In this document: positions 35,743 through 44,392 of the stretch, in pieces
Numbering within the stretch: the stretch's first letter is position 1
Layout: each line of letters starts with the position of its first letter
NCBI RefSeq assembly: GCF_028464145.1
Contig: NZ_JAQPCG010000008.1
Span: 62,001-126,000, forward strand
DNA length: 64,000 nt
Reading direction: 5' to 3'
DNA from: Maribacter sp. PR1
GTDB taxonomy: Bacteria; Bacteroidota; Bacteroidia; Flavobacteriales; Flavobacteriaceae
Position numbers and translations under genes: made by a program
Notes under the pieces: model-generated
Database searches by the model: none
What the model was told of the DNA's origin: nothing
Seen by the model: the letters and a program-made list of their open reading frames with translations, nothing else

Positions 35743-38610
35743 TTATTCGGTCAATAGGGAATCGATCATACTACCATACACTATGGCCTTTTCCGAATTC
35801 TTATTTTTAAATTTTGTCAATATACTTCTTGAGGTAACATTCTTATCGGAGGCAATCTTTCTAAGGGTATATTCCAATATCGTACTGAATTTGGATTTTT
35901 CAGCCAAATCAAGCACCCTTTCCGCATCTAACTCTGTCATGGGTTCCGCGGCATACCAAAGCATCAACGGAAGATTGTGATCGTCTACATCCTCTTCACG
36001 TTGTAGCAATGCTCCCAAAACCTCCCAGCGCTTGGATTCTTCCATACGTTGCATTGCCGACGCAAGGTACAACCTCACCAAGGCGGAATCTTCATCTTTC
36101 GCCATATCTACAAAAAGTTGCAAGGTTTCATCTGAAACTTTTTTGTCCTCCATGGCAAGTTGTACCGCCCAGCTTCTCATATATTCATCCTGGTTTCCTA
36201 AAAGCTCATTTACGTAATTTTCATCCAAACCATTGGTTACCTGAAGTGTCCAAAGTGCCCTCAACCTTTTGGTAATATCCGGGTTTTCATTGATAATTTT
36301 CTTTAGGGCTATATAGATTTCAGGATTGCCTCCACGCTCCTGCAAAATAGTCCTTGCTTGGCGAACGTACCAATCATTACTATGTAACTGATAATTTACC
36401 AGTTCCATATCCGAAGCCTTGTATAAATCTTCTTGAACCCATGTATCGTTTTTGTGGGAAATTTTAAAGATACGTCCCAAAGTTTTGTCATGAACATCAG
36501 GATTTGGGCTATGACATTGATTCTGGTCGTACCAATCGATTACATATACGGACCCACTGGCATCATATTTAAAATTCAGCCACTGTGACCAAGAGTCGTT
36601 CATGATTATAAAATCCTTTCTATGTGATGCCACGTAACCCGAGCCTTCCCTGGTAAGCTGGTCATTGTTCATAATGGCTCCGTTAATATTGTTCATGAAT
36701 ATGGTATTGCGGTATTCTTCGGGCCAAGTATCTCCCCCTAAATAGATCATTGCGCCTGCATGCGCATGTCCGCCACCGGCAGCGGCTGACCTAAAGTTAC
36801 CGGCATGAGGCCCCCTATCACCTAAATAATGCCTATGATCGACAATAGTTTTTATATCATCATAGGTATATGGGTTAAAATGCTCGCCCCCTTGGCGCTC
36901 GTACCTTGCACCCTGAATAACGTGATACATATGAGGAATAACACATACCGTTATAAATGGGTGACCGTAATCGTTGAAATCAATTCCCCAAGGATTGCTT
37001 GTACCCTGTGAAAAAACTTCAAACTCATGTTTTGTTGGATGATACCTCCATACGGCAGCATTCACTTTTGTTCTTTCGTCCTCCGGTGTACCCGGTTTTC
37101 CCACCTTAGAGTGTGTAAAGACCCCATGAACCCCGTAAAGCCAACCATCCGGTCCCCAACGGAGATTGTTCAACACCTCATGTGTATCATCCAAACCCCA
37201 ACCATCGAGCAATATTTCCGGCTCTCCTTTAGGTTCATCATTTTCAAAATCGGTAGGGATAAACATTAGATATGGTGCGGCTCCCAACCAAACACCCCCC
37301 ATCCCCACTTCAATACCACTGGCCATATTGAGGCCTTCCATAAAGACTTTTCTTTTATCCAAAGTACCATCGCCATTGGTGTCCTCAAAAATAAGAATGC
37401 GGTCACGACCTTTTCCTTCTTCAGCCGGAACAGGATATGTATGACCTTCAACTACCCAAAGTCGTCCACGAGCATCTATGGTAAAGCTTATGGGACGTAC
37501 CACATCCGGTTCAGAGGCAGCAAGGGTAATTTCAAATCCAGCGGGCAAGGCCATGGCCTTTGCCGCCTCCTTACCCGAAAGACCAGCATTGATTATTGGG
37601 TCTAATGGCGGCATTACAATAATATCCTCTTGTTTCAATTCATTAACAAATTGGGGTCTCACCGGATAAAACAAAAAATCGTCAAAACTAATATGGGCCA
37701 ATTCATCCGGCCCGATGTAAGGTATCGGAGAAAGTCCTGTTTCATTATCTATAATTCTGATGAATATTTCCTTATCCAGATAATTGGTTAAATCAACAAC
37801 AACGGGTTGCATATTGGTCCTCCCTTGTCCAGTTGTTTTAAATATCACCTCACCGTCATCGGTTGAGACCAATTCTACCCTTGTTTCCTCCATAGCTCCA
37901 CCGGAAACCTTAAAGGAGGCGAAAGGATGTATGACAGTAAAAGGTACCGAAGTCAATGTCCCTGTTTTTTCAGAATCTTTGGTGCCTCCGCTACTTACAA
38001 AGTATTCGCCGTCAAACCCAATCTTGGTGTTTAATTTATGAATGGAATCAGCCCTAGTAAAAAGTGGATTTTTAAAGGCATCGCCTTGGGCTTTCCAATC
38101 ATTCAAATTTCCTCTTTCAAAGCCAACATTTACCGGTTTTCCATTTTTAAAGGGAACGATCCCGGCAATCACCGAAGTGCTAAAATTACCATCTACTATC
38201 TTGAATTCGCCAACCATTCCGGCAGCACGGTGACCCGGAACCGTACAGAAATATGTGTCGTCAGAATTTGCCCAAAAGGTAATACTGGCACTCTTTCCAA
38301 CTTCGTTCAAAGTTTTACTTGTTATCCCCAAGTTTTCCATGGATATATCATGCGTCATATTCTCCATATTAATTATGGTAATACGAACACGATCTCCTTT
38401 GTTGGCTTTTAACGTCGGGTTTCTAGTTCCATCTGGAGCAAAATACCCGAGCATACTGGCCTCCAAAGTATATTCCCTATTGATTACCGTAGAATCCCTT
38501 TCTATACTTTGAACGATTTTCTCTTTTCCTTCGTTCTGCTTGCAGGAAGCCACGAACACAAAAGCTAGAATTACTTTTATGGAAAGCTTTGCCACCTTAT
38601 GTTTTTTCAT
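35743..38610 (-). CDS. Cupredoxin-PVC-type dehydrogenase-HEAT fusion lipoprotein
   Basis: 955 residues. Lipobox VASC (Cys23) is followed by a plastocyanin-like cupredoxin domain (about 45-140) with a type 1 copper site: His87, Cys122, His127, Met132 (FCTVPGHRAAGM). A galactose-binding-like beta domain follows (about 150-335). A PVC-type membrane-bound dehydrogenase beta-propeller comes next (about 350-740, GFEITLAASEPDVVRPI, HRHYLGDRGPHAGNFR, GGGHAHAGAMIYLGG), with HEAT-like helices to the end. No CxxCH haem motif is present, unlike many PVC-type relatives. I infer an envelope oxidoreductase whose copper domain takes over the electron-transfer role. It is co-transcribed with a DUF1080 gene upstream and the FG-GAP gene downstream. 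Confidence 0.88.
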   Translation of the reverse strand: MKKHKVAKLSIKVILAFVFVASCKQNEGKEKIVQSIERDSTVINREYTLEASMLGYFAPDGTRNPTLKANKGDRVRITIINMENMTHDISMENLGITSKTLNEVGKSASITFWANSDDTYFCTVPGHRAAGMVGEFKIVDGNFSTSVIAGIVPFKNGKPVNVGFERGNLNDWKAQGDAFKNPLFTRADSIHKLNTKIGFDGEYFVSSGGTKDSEKTGTLTSVPFTVIHPFASFKVSGGAMEETRVELVSTDDGEVIFKTTGQGRTNMQPVVVDLTNYLDKEIFIRIIDNETGLSPIPYIGPDELAHISFDDFLFYPVRPQFVNELKQEDIIVMPPLDPIINAGLSGKEAAKAMALPAGFEITLAASEPDVVRPISFTIDARGRLWVVEGHTYPVPAEEGKGRDRILIFEDTNGDGTLDKRKVFMEGLNMASGIEVGMGGVWLGAAPYLMFIPTDFENDEPKGEPEILLDGWGLDDTHEVLNNLRWGPDGWLYGVHGVFTHSKVGKPGTPEDERTKVNAAVWRYHPTKHEFEVFSQGTSNPWGIDFNDYGHPFITVCVIPHMYHVIQGARYERQGGEHFNPYTYDDIKTIVDHRHYLGDRGPHAGNFRSAAAGGGHAHAGAMIYLGGDTWPEEYRNTIFMNNINGAIMNNDQLTREGSGYVASHRKDFIIMNDSWSQWLNFKYDASGSVYVIDWYDQNQCHSPNPDVHDKTLGRIFKISHKNDTWVQEDLYKASDMELVNYQLHSNDWYVRQARTILQERGGNPEIYIALKKIINENPDITKRLRALWTLQVTNGLDENYVNELLGNQDEYMRSWAVQLAMEDKKVSDETLQLFVDMAKDEDSALVRLYLASAMQRMEESKRWEVLGALLQREEDVDDHNLPLMLWYAAEPMTELDAERVLDLAEKSKFSTILEYTLRKIASDKNVTSRSILTKFKNKNSEKAIVYGSMIDSLLTE

Positions 38611-38634
38611 GAATTGTTTTAGTTACGTTGGTTG

Positions 38635-39267
38635 TTATTTTAATTCTTGAATGGTAATCTCCTTAACGTGTACTTGAGCTTTTCCACCTCCGTGTACTTG
38701 GATTCCAATCAAACCGGTCTGTGGTATGGTTTCATCTGCTTCTGTATAATCTATGGACTGATGTCCATTAATATAAAGTCGGATTCTTCTATCCTCTGCC
38801 CTAATCTCATAATCGTTCCAATCGTTAATTTTGATCCATTGTAAAACCTGTGCAGAATCTGGTGCGACCAAAGTCCTGTTTCTTCGAGACTCATCGTAAA
38901 GGCTTATCCAATACCCTTCTCCAAAGTCGGCCTGATATCCTATCATTTCATAATCCGGATCAGACATCCTTTTGCTCCGAAATTGGATTCCTGAGTTTAC
39001 AAAACCTTCCTCCCCAAGGAGTTTTATTTTAAGTTTCAAAATGAAATCATCATAAGCATCCTTTGTGACCAAAAAATAATTATGAGCTACGGTTTGGTTC
39101 AGTGACCCACCTATTATGGTTTCATTTTCAATTCGCCATATATTCAAAGTATCACCCTCCCAGCCATTGAAGTCTTTACCATTAAAAAGTGTTTTAGTAT
39201 AATTAGCAGGTGAATCTTGACAAGATGCCAAAAGAAAAAAAATAAATATCGCAATATACTTTTTCAC
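38635..39267 (-). CDS. DUF1080 (3-keto-disaccharide hydrolase-like) lipoprotein
   Basis: 210 residues when started at the GTG that yields MKKYIAIFIFFLLASC, a clean lipoprotein signal with lipobox LASC. A TTG 13 codons upstream (39306) is open too, but it falls in a promoter-like AATTTTTG. The mature part is a concanavalin-like beta sandwich with the DUF1080 features LFNGKDFNGWEG, GIQFRSK, GYQADFGEGYW and TGLIGIQVHGG. The family includes 3-keto-glycoside hydrolases or lyases. As first gene of the operon it would act in the periplasm on products of a sugar dehydrogenase. Confidence 0.85.
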   Translation of the reverse strand: MKKYIAIFIFFLLASCQDSPANYTKTLFNGKDFNGWEGDTLNIWRIENETIIGGSLNQTVAHNYFLVTKDAYDDFILKLKIKLLGEEGFVNSGIQFRSKRMSDPDYEMIGYQADFGEGYWISLYDESRRNRTLVAPDSAQVLQWIKINDWNDYEIRAEDRRIRLYINGHQSIDYTEADETIPQTGLIGIQVHGGGKAQVHVKEITIQELK

Positions 39268-39394
39268 TAATACTATGAAATTCAAATTCTTAGAAGTAAA
39301 GTACAAAAATTATTCTAGCGATTGTATGGCACTATGCTGACAAATTAAAAATTATACGTTTAGTGAAGAGGAGGTACCGTGAATTAGGATAGAA

Positions 39395-40264
39395 TCAGTG
39401 ATACTTTGAAAACAATTCGGTCGCCTTATTGTAAGCGGCTTCAAAAACCATCCAATTGACATTGGAATCTGCCTTTTGAGCCGTTAAGTAGGACAATAAC
39501 TTTTCGGTGGGCATATTCCCCGTAAGTTCATCTTTTGCCATGGGACAACCACCGAAACCCTGAATAGCTCCATCAAATCTGCGACAACCCGCTTTATATG
39601 CCGCTTCTACTTTTTCGTGCCATTTGGAAGGCGTAGTATGTAAGTGGGCCCCAAACTCAATATTGGGGTATGCAGGAATCAAATGTGAAAACAAGTAATC
39701 AATGGTTTCAGGGTCCGATGTACCCACAGTATCCGAGAGCGACAAAATCCTTGCCCCCATAGAAGCTAGTTTTTCGGTCCATTCCCCCACGATTTCGACA
39801 TTCCAAGGGTCCCCATAAGGATTTCCAAATCCCATAGAAATATAAGTGACCACCTCCTTATTTGCTGCATCGGCAATATTGAAAATCTCGTGGAGAGTTT
39901 CCACGGATTGTTCAATGGTCTTATGGGTGTTTCGCATTTGAAAATTTTCCGAGATGGAAAATGGAAAACCCAAATAATCGATTTCTGGAAACCTTACTGC
40001 ATCTTTCGCCCCACGTACATTGGCAATAATGGCCAATAATTTACTTGGGGTCCTGGACAAGTCCAATTTGGATAAAACTTCAGCAGTATCCACCATTTGG
40101 GGAATGGCTTTTGGGGAAACAAAACTACCAAAATCAAGCGTATCAAAACCACACCCCAAAAGCGATTGGAGGTATTTGACCTTTTCCTCAGTTGGAATAA
40201 AGGTCTTAATGCCTTGCATGGCATCCCTTGGACACTCTATAAGTTTTACTTTGGTGCTAGACAT
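39395..40264 (-). CDS. Hydroxymethylglutaryl-CoA lyase-like enzyme
   Basis: 289 residues from the ATG giving MSSTKVKLIECPRDAMQG; an upstream in-frame TTG (40279) is less likely. HMG-CoA lyase cleaves HMG-CoA to acetoacetate and acetyl-CoA in leucine catabolism. It is a DRE-TIM metallolyase with the Arg-Asp pair in ECPRDAMQG (usual form GPRDGLQ), the metal-binding His pair in GAHLHTT, and the Cys loop GFGGCPMAKDELTGNMPTE. The family order and length fit. The variant ECPRDAM start motif is shared, as far as I recall, by Bacteroidota members. It is a single gene, between the DUF1080 operon and the divergently transcribed Dabb gene. Confidence 0.9.
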   Translation of the reverse strand: MSSTKVKLIECPRDAMQGIKTFIPTEEKVKYLQSLLGCGFDTLDFGSFVSPKAIPQMVDTAEVLSKLDLSRTPSKLLAIIANVRGAKDAVRFPEIDYLGFPFSISENFQMRNTHKTIEQSVETLHEIFNIADAANKEVVTYISMGFGNPYGDPWNVEIVGEWTEKLASMGARILSLSDTVGTSDPETIDYLFSHLIPAYPNIEFGAHLHTTPSKWHEKVEAAYKAGCRRFDGAIQGFGGCPMAKDELTGNMPTEKLLSYLTAQKADSNVNWMVFEAAYNKATELFSKYH

Positions 40265-40488
40265 ACAGTAAAAATACAAACAACCAATAGAAGTAATGTT
40301 ATTAAATCAATCAAAGGACCTACCTGATATATTAAAAATCTTAAAAAAGATTAAATACGTAAAGCAATTTTAAAATATACTACTTCAAGTTAAATGCCTC
40401 AACCAAAACTTTCTTTTAAAATCAGTTCGATGGACCTTCAGTTAATTAGCTAACCTATTTTTTATATCTTGTTGAAAATTTAAAAACC

Positions 40489-40905
40489 ATGAAAAACAAA
40501 ATTGCGGGGATAGTTATACTATTTGCATGTATTTGCTACAGTTTCTCTTATTCGAATGAAAATAATGATACCATGAAAGAACTAGTGGAACAATCCAACG
40601 ATAGTGTATTAAGACATGTTGTTCTATTTAAATTTAAGGAAGGAACTTCCAAAGAAAATATTAAAAAAGTAGAAGAGGCCTTTCATGCCCTACCCTCAAA
40701 AATTCCACAAATAGCAGGATATGAATGGGGAACAAATAATAGTCCAGAAGGTTTGAACAAAGGATTTACACATGTATTCTTCCTTACCTTTAACAGTGAA
40801 GAAGACAGAGCCATTTATTTACCTCATCCAGACCATAAGGCCTTTGGAGCTGTGCTTGGTCCACATTTGGATGATGTTCATGTTATGGATTATTGGACAA
40901 ACTAA
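40489..40905 (+). CDS. Dabb (stress-responsive A/B barrel) domain protein, secreted
   Basis: 138 residues. The signal peptide covers about 1-21. The dimeric alpha/beta-barrel (Dabb) domain spans about 40-138: LRHVVLFKFKEGTSKENI, the AFHALPSKIPQIAGYEWG turn, FTHVFFLTFNSEEDRAIYL, and the His-rich HPDHKAFGAVLGPHLDDVHVMDYW. The domain occurs in stress proteins and small cyclases or lyases; no specific reaction can be named. Secreted Dabb proteins often lie near Gfo/Idh/MocA and DUF1080 genes in Bacteroidota, and both are present in this window. It is convergent with pyrD. Confidence 0.9.
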   Translation: MKNKIAGIVILFACICYSFSYSNENNDTMKELVEQSNDSVLRHVVLFKFKEGTSKENIKKVEEAFHALPSKIPQIAGYEWGTNNSPEGLNKGFTHVFFLTFNSEEDRAIYLPHPDHKAFGAVLGPHLDDVHVMDYWTN

Positions 40906-40911
40906 TCCTAT

Positions 40912-41952
40912 TTATACCTCTTGTTTTAGAATAGCCCGATTTATTTTTTTAACTAAAATTGGTCCTTCATATATAAAACCAGTCCATAACTGAATTAAAT
41001 CCGCTCCGGCGGTTAACTTTTCTAATGCATCTTCTGGGGAGTGGATACCCCCTACCCCGATTATTGGGAAGGCTTTATTACTTTTTTCGGCCAAGAACCT
41101 AATTACTTCGGTACTTCGGTTCTTTAAAGGTTTTCCGCTTAGACCTCCATTTTCCTCCACAATTTGACTGGGTGATTTCAAATTTTTGCGTTCAATGGTA
41201 GTATTGGTAGCAATTACCCCGTTTATTTTGGTATCCGATACTATTTCAATTATATCCAAGAGCTGGGCATCTGTTAAATCTGGGGCAATTTTTAACAATA
41301 TAGGTTTTCTTTTTACTGACTTTTCAACGGCCAATTTTTTATTGGCCACTTCCAGTTCCTTTAAGAGTTTTGTTAATGGTTCCTTATCCTGAAGCTCTCG
41401 AAGTCCCGGGGTATTAGGTGAACTGACATTGACCACAAAATAATCCACATAATCAAAAAGAGCATCATAACATATCAAGTAATCATTGATGGCCTCCTCG
41501 TTTGGGGTTACTTTATTCTTCCCAATGTTTCCCCCGATAATTATTTTATGCTCCTTTTTTAGTCGCTCTACCGCTTCAAAAACTCCTTCGTTATTAAAAC
41601 CCATCCTATTGATAATGGCGCTATCTGCTTTTAAACGAAACAGTCTTTTCTTTGGATTACCTTCCTGTGTTTTCGGAGTTAGTGTCCCAATTTCAATAAA
41701 GCCAAAACCAAAATTGGAAAGTTCATTGTATAGTACAGCATTTTTATCAAAACCAGCGGCTAATCCTACAGGGTTCTTAAACTTAATTCCAAAAACCTCA
41801 CGTTCCAATCTTTTATCTTCCAAGGAAAAAAAGGGCCTTGCCAAACTAAGCACACCTATTTTGGAAAGAATTTTAATAAGTGAAAAACTGAAATGATGGA
41901 CTTTTTCAGGGTCGAATAAAAATAAAATCGGACGTATAATCGACTTGTACAT
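40912..41952 (-). CDS. pyrD: Dihydroorotate dehydrogenase (quinone)
   Basis: 346 residues, class 2. This FMN enzyme oxidises dihydroorotate to orotate in pyrimidine synthesis, passing electrons to membrane quinones. The N-terminal amphipathic helix (about 1-35, [20 protein letters not shown]) gives membrane association. [42 protein letters not shown], the catalytic Ser in [31 protein letters not shown] and GVGGI follow in order. A TATTTTTG promoter element is 18 nt before the start. Confidence 0.97.
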   Translation of the reverse strand: MYKSIIRPILFLFDPEKVHHFSFSLIKILSKIGVLSLARPFFSLEDKRLEREVFGIKFKNPVGLAAGFDKNAVLYNELSNFGFGFIEIGTLTPKTQEGNPKKRLFRLKADSAIINRMGFNNEGVFEAVERLKKEHKIIIGGNIGKNKVTPNEEAINDYLICYDALFDYVDYFVVNVSSPNTPGLRELQDKEPLTKLLKELEVANKKLAVEKSVKRKPILLKIAPDLTDAQLLDIIEIVSDTKINGVIATNTTIERKNLKSPSQIVEENGGLSGKPLKNRSTEVIRFLAEKSNKAFPIIGVGGIHSPEDALEKLTAGADLIQLWTGFIYEGPILVKKINRAILKQEV

Positions 41953-41970
41953 TCTAAGGTGGGTTTATAG

Positions 41971-41978
41971 CAAAAATA
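41971..41978 (-). promoter_or_regulatory. -7 promoter element of pyrD (TATTTTTG)
   Basis: CAAAAATA on the plus strand reads TATTTTTG on the minus strand, matching TAnnTTTG, 18 nt before the pyrD ATG. The -33 box is not clear. Confidence 0.5.
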
Positions 41979-42031
41979 CGAAGAGTGGTAGTTTTAATTT
42001 CACCTATGCAAAACAAAAGATATCTAGTTTT

Positions 42032-42478
42032 CTACCGCTGTTTTGGTCTAAGACTATCGGCATAAACTTTTGGTGTAATTATATAAGGTGATCTGGCTGC
42101 CTCTTGACATAAGGTAAGGTAGAATTCGTATTGTTTTTGATTAAATAGGGAAAGTACCTTCTTATCTATCATGGCCTGTACGATTTTCATGCTATCCATC
42201 ACACCACGGTATTTGACAGCCAACTCGTTTATTTCCTCCACGGTACTTTGAGGGTGACGGGTATATATATTTTCCAACTGATTATTTAAAACTTCGTTTC
42301 TATATTTTAGTTCTGCCGAAAAATTTGCAAGATTTTCTTGTTGCATCTCATTCATCTGAAAAACCTGTGCAATTATATCATTATCCGTTATACCAACACC
42401 AAGAACACAATCTGATTGAGACCATGAAGAAAGAGAGTAAAAGCAAGTAAAAATTAGTACAATGCGTTGAAAATTCAT
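42032..42478 (-). CDS. Secreted helical protein of unknown function
   Basis: 148 residues. The signal peptide ends SSWSQ. The mature protein is largely helical and charged (NEMQQENLANFSAELKYRNEVLNN, then HPQSTVEEINELAVKYRGVM), recalling Spy/CpxP-like or other periplasmic helical stress proteins, but without their LTxxQ repeats. Two Cys remain (near 24 and 127). It is transcribed divergently from pepT with a closely spaced promoter pair. I do not recognise a family. Confidence 0.75.
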   Translation of the reverse strand: MNFQRIVLIFTCFYSLSSWSQSDCVLGVGITDNDIIAQVFQMNEMQQENLANFSAELKYRNEVLNNQLENIYTRHPQSTVEEINELAVKYRGVMDSMKIVQAMIDKKVLSLFNQKQYEFYLTLCQEAARSPYIITPKVYADSLRPKQR

Positions 42479-42503
42479 GGTGATTTAACAAGTATATGAA
42501 GCC

Positions 42504-42531
42504 CAAAAATACGATTTAAAAGCTATTTTTG
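42504..42531. promoter_or_regulatory. Divergent promoter elements for the helical secreted protein and pepT
   Basis: CAAAAATA (42504-42511; TATTTTTG on the minus strand) points to the 42478 gene, and TATTTTTG (42524-42531, plus strand) points to pepT. Both match TAnnTTTG exactly; the facing -7 boxes are only 12 nt apart. Confidence 0.5.
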
Positions 42532-42546
42532 AATTAAAACCTAAAT

Positions 42547-43773
42547 ATGCAAGACATTATTAATCGTTTTATAAGTTATATCACCATTGACACACAAAGC
42601 GACCCTTCTTCGGATGCTACTCCAAGTACTGCAAAGCAATGGGACTTGGCCAAAAAATTGGTAAACGAACTGGAAGAAATGGGAATGTCAGAGGTTAGTA
42701 TAGATGAAAATGCTTATATCATGGCCACTTTGCCGAGTAATGTCGATCATGAAGTACCCACTGTTGGATTTATTTCGCATTTTGATACTTCACCTGACTT
42801 TTCAGGAACTAATGTTAATCCGCAAGTCATAAAAAATTATGACGGAAAGGATATTGTCCTGCATGCAGAAAAAGGAATTATTCTGTCTCCAGATTACTTT
42901 GACGATTTAAGGCAATATAAGGGCAAAACGCTTATAACAACTGATGGAACAACCCTATTGGGCGCTGATGATAAAGCTGGTATTACAGAGATAATGACCG
43001 CTATGGAATACTTGATCAATCATCCAGAAATTAAACACGGGGCTATTAAAGTTGGTTTTACTCCGGATGAAGAGATTGGCCGTGGAGCACATAAATTTGA
43101 TGTTAAAAAATTCGGGGCTGATTGGGCCTATACCATGGATGGAAGTCAAATAGGTGAATTGGAATATGAGAATTTCAATGCGGCAAGCGCCAAAATAACC
43201 GTAGAAGGTAGAAGTGTACACCCTGGGTATGCCAAAGGTAAAATGGTAAATGCCATTTTAATCGCAAACAGAATTATTTCATCGCTGCCAGAAAATGAAG
43301 TTCCCCAAAAGACCGAGAATCGAGAGGGTTTTTTTCATGTACACAGTCTTACTGGAAGCATAGAACATGCAGAAATTAAAATGATTATCCGGGACCATTC
43401 CAGAGCTTTGTTTGAAGCCAGAAAAAAAACAATAAGAGATATTGTTTCAAAATTAAATTTGAATTGTAACCATGCTATAGACCTAGAAATAAAGGATCAG
43501 TACTACAACATGAGGGAGAAGGTAGAACCCGTTTTCCATATTGTTGAAATAGCAAAAGAGGCCATGGACGCTGTGGGAGTAACACCTATAATAAAACCTA
43601 TACGGGGTGGAACTGATGGTTCTCAATTAAGTTTTATGGGACTTCCGTGCCCAAATATTTTTGCAGGAGGTCATAATTTTCATGGTAAATACGAGTATGT
43701 ACCCGTAGAAAGCATGGAAAAAGCGGTTGAAGTTATCGTCAAAATTTGCGAACTTACAGCTTTCAAAAGCTAG
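42547..43773 (+). CDS. pepT: Peptidase T (tripeptidase)
   Basis: 408 residues. This cytoplasmic M20B zinc aminotripeptidase releases N-terminal residues from tripeptides. Metal-binding and catalytic motifs are intact: the [10 protein letters not shown] His-x-Asp, GADDKAG, the Glu pair in [16 protein letters not shown], the lid-domain [12 protein letters not shown], and the final [19 protein letters not shown] with His in [11 protein letters not shown]. Length is normal. The YdeI-like gene starts 5 nt downstream and should be co-transcribed. A TATTTTTG promoter element lies 16 nt before the ATG. Confidence 0.97.
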   Translation: MQDIINRFISYITIDTQSDPSSDATPSTAKQWDLAKKLVNELEEMGMSEVSIDENAYIMATLPSNVDHEVPTVGFISHFDTSPDFSGTNVNPQVIKNYDGKDIVLHAEKGIILSPDYFDDLRQYKGKTLITTDGTTLLGADDKAGITEIMTAMEYLINHPEIKHGAIKVGFTPDEEIGRGAHKFDVKKFGADWAYTMDGSQIGELEYENFNAASAKITVEGRSVHPGYAKGKMVNAILIANRIISSLPENEVPQKTENREGFFHVHSLTGSIEHAEIKMIIRDHSRALFEARKKTIRDIVSKLNLNCNHAIDLEIKDQYYNMREKVEPVFHIVEIAKEAMDAVGVTPIIKPIRGGTDGSQLSFMGLPCPNIFAGGHNFHGKYEYVPVESMEKAVEVIVKICELTAFKS

Positions 43774-43777
43774 TTCT

Positions 43778-44377
43778 ATGGAAAAGTTTGAAAAATTAAA
43801 AGTCTTTTTTTCCGAAGAACATAAATTCAAAAATCCGGTTGGGCGGTTAAGGGATATTGTCCTAAAAACAGGATTGCACGAAACTTTTAAATGGAATTTT
43901 CCCACGTATACTTTGAACAAGAAAAATGTAATAGCCATTGGCAAGTTTAAAAACCATTTTGGCATTTGGTTTTTTAAGGGTTCCTTACTTAGTGATTCTG
44001 ACCAAGTTTTGGAGAATGCCCAAGAAGGCAAGACCATAGCAATGAGGCACTGGAAGTTTTATAAAGAAAGTGAAATTGATGAAAAAAGGGTTTCTAAATA
44101 TATTACTGAAGCTATTGAAATTCAAAAAAAGGGAATAGAATTTAACACTACCAAAAAGAAGAAACCTACCAAGTCAGATATACCCGCTATACTGGCAAAG
44201 ACATTCCAGACTAATTTAGGAGTAAAACAAGCCTTTGAAGGACTTACACCCTATAAACAAGAGGAATATATCCAATACATAATAGAAGCAAAACAGGAAA
44301 AGACCAAAATTTCCCGTTTATCCAAAATTATCCCGATGATCTTGGATGGAAAAGGTTTACATGATAAATACAGGTAA
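43778..44377 (+). CDS. YdeI/OmdA-like protein with DUF1801 domain
   Basis: 199 residues from the ATG 5 nt after pepT; an earlier in-frame start inside pepT is unlikely. The N-terminal DUF1801 part (about 10-115) has TGLHETFKWNFPTYTLNKKNV and FGIWFFKGSLL. The C-terminal OmdA/YdeI part (about 130-199) has ILAKTFQTNLGVKQAFEGLTPYKQEEYIQYI, the family signature. Homologues are named for bacteriocin-protection phenotypes in enterics; the biochemical role is unknown. It forms an operon with pepT. Confidence 0.88.
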   Translation: MEKFEKLKVFFSEEHKFKNPVGRLRDIVLKTGLHETFKWNFPTYTLNKKNVIAIGKFKNHFGIWFFKGSLLSDSDQVLENAQEGKTIAMRHWKFYKESEIDEKRVSKYITEAIEIQKKGIEFNTTKKKKPTKSDIPAILAKTFQTNLGVKQAFEGLTPYKQEEYIQYIIEAKQEKTKISRLSKIIPMILDGKGLHDKYR

Positions 44378-44392
44378 TTCTTCTTAAACTAA

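Noticed and set aside
35743-38610. Cytochrome c (CxxCH) domain expected in PVC-type dehydrogenases
   Set aside because: No CxxCH motif occurs anywhere in the 955 residues; the only redox domain is the N-terminal cupredoxin.
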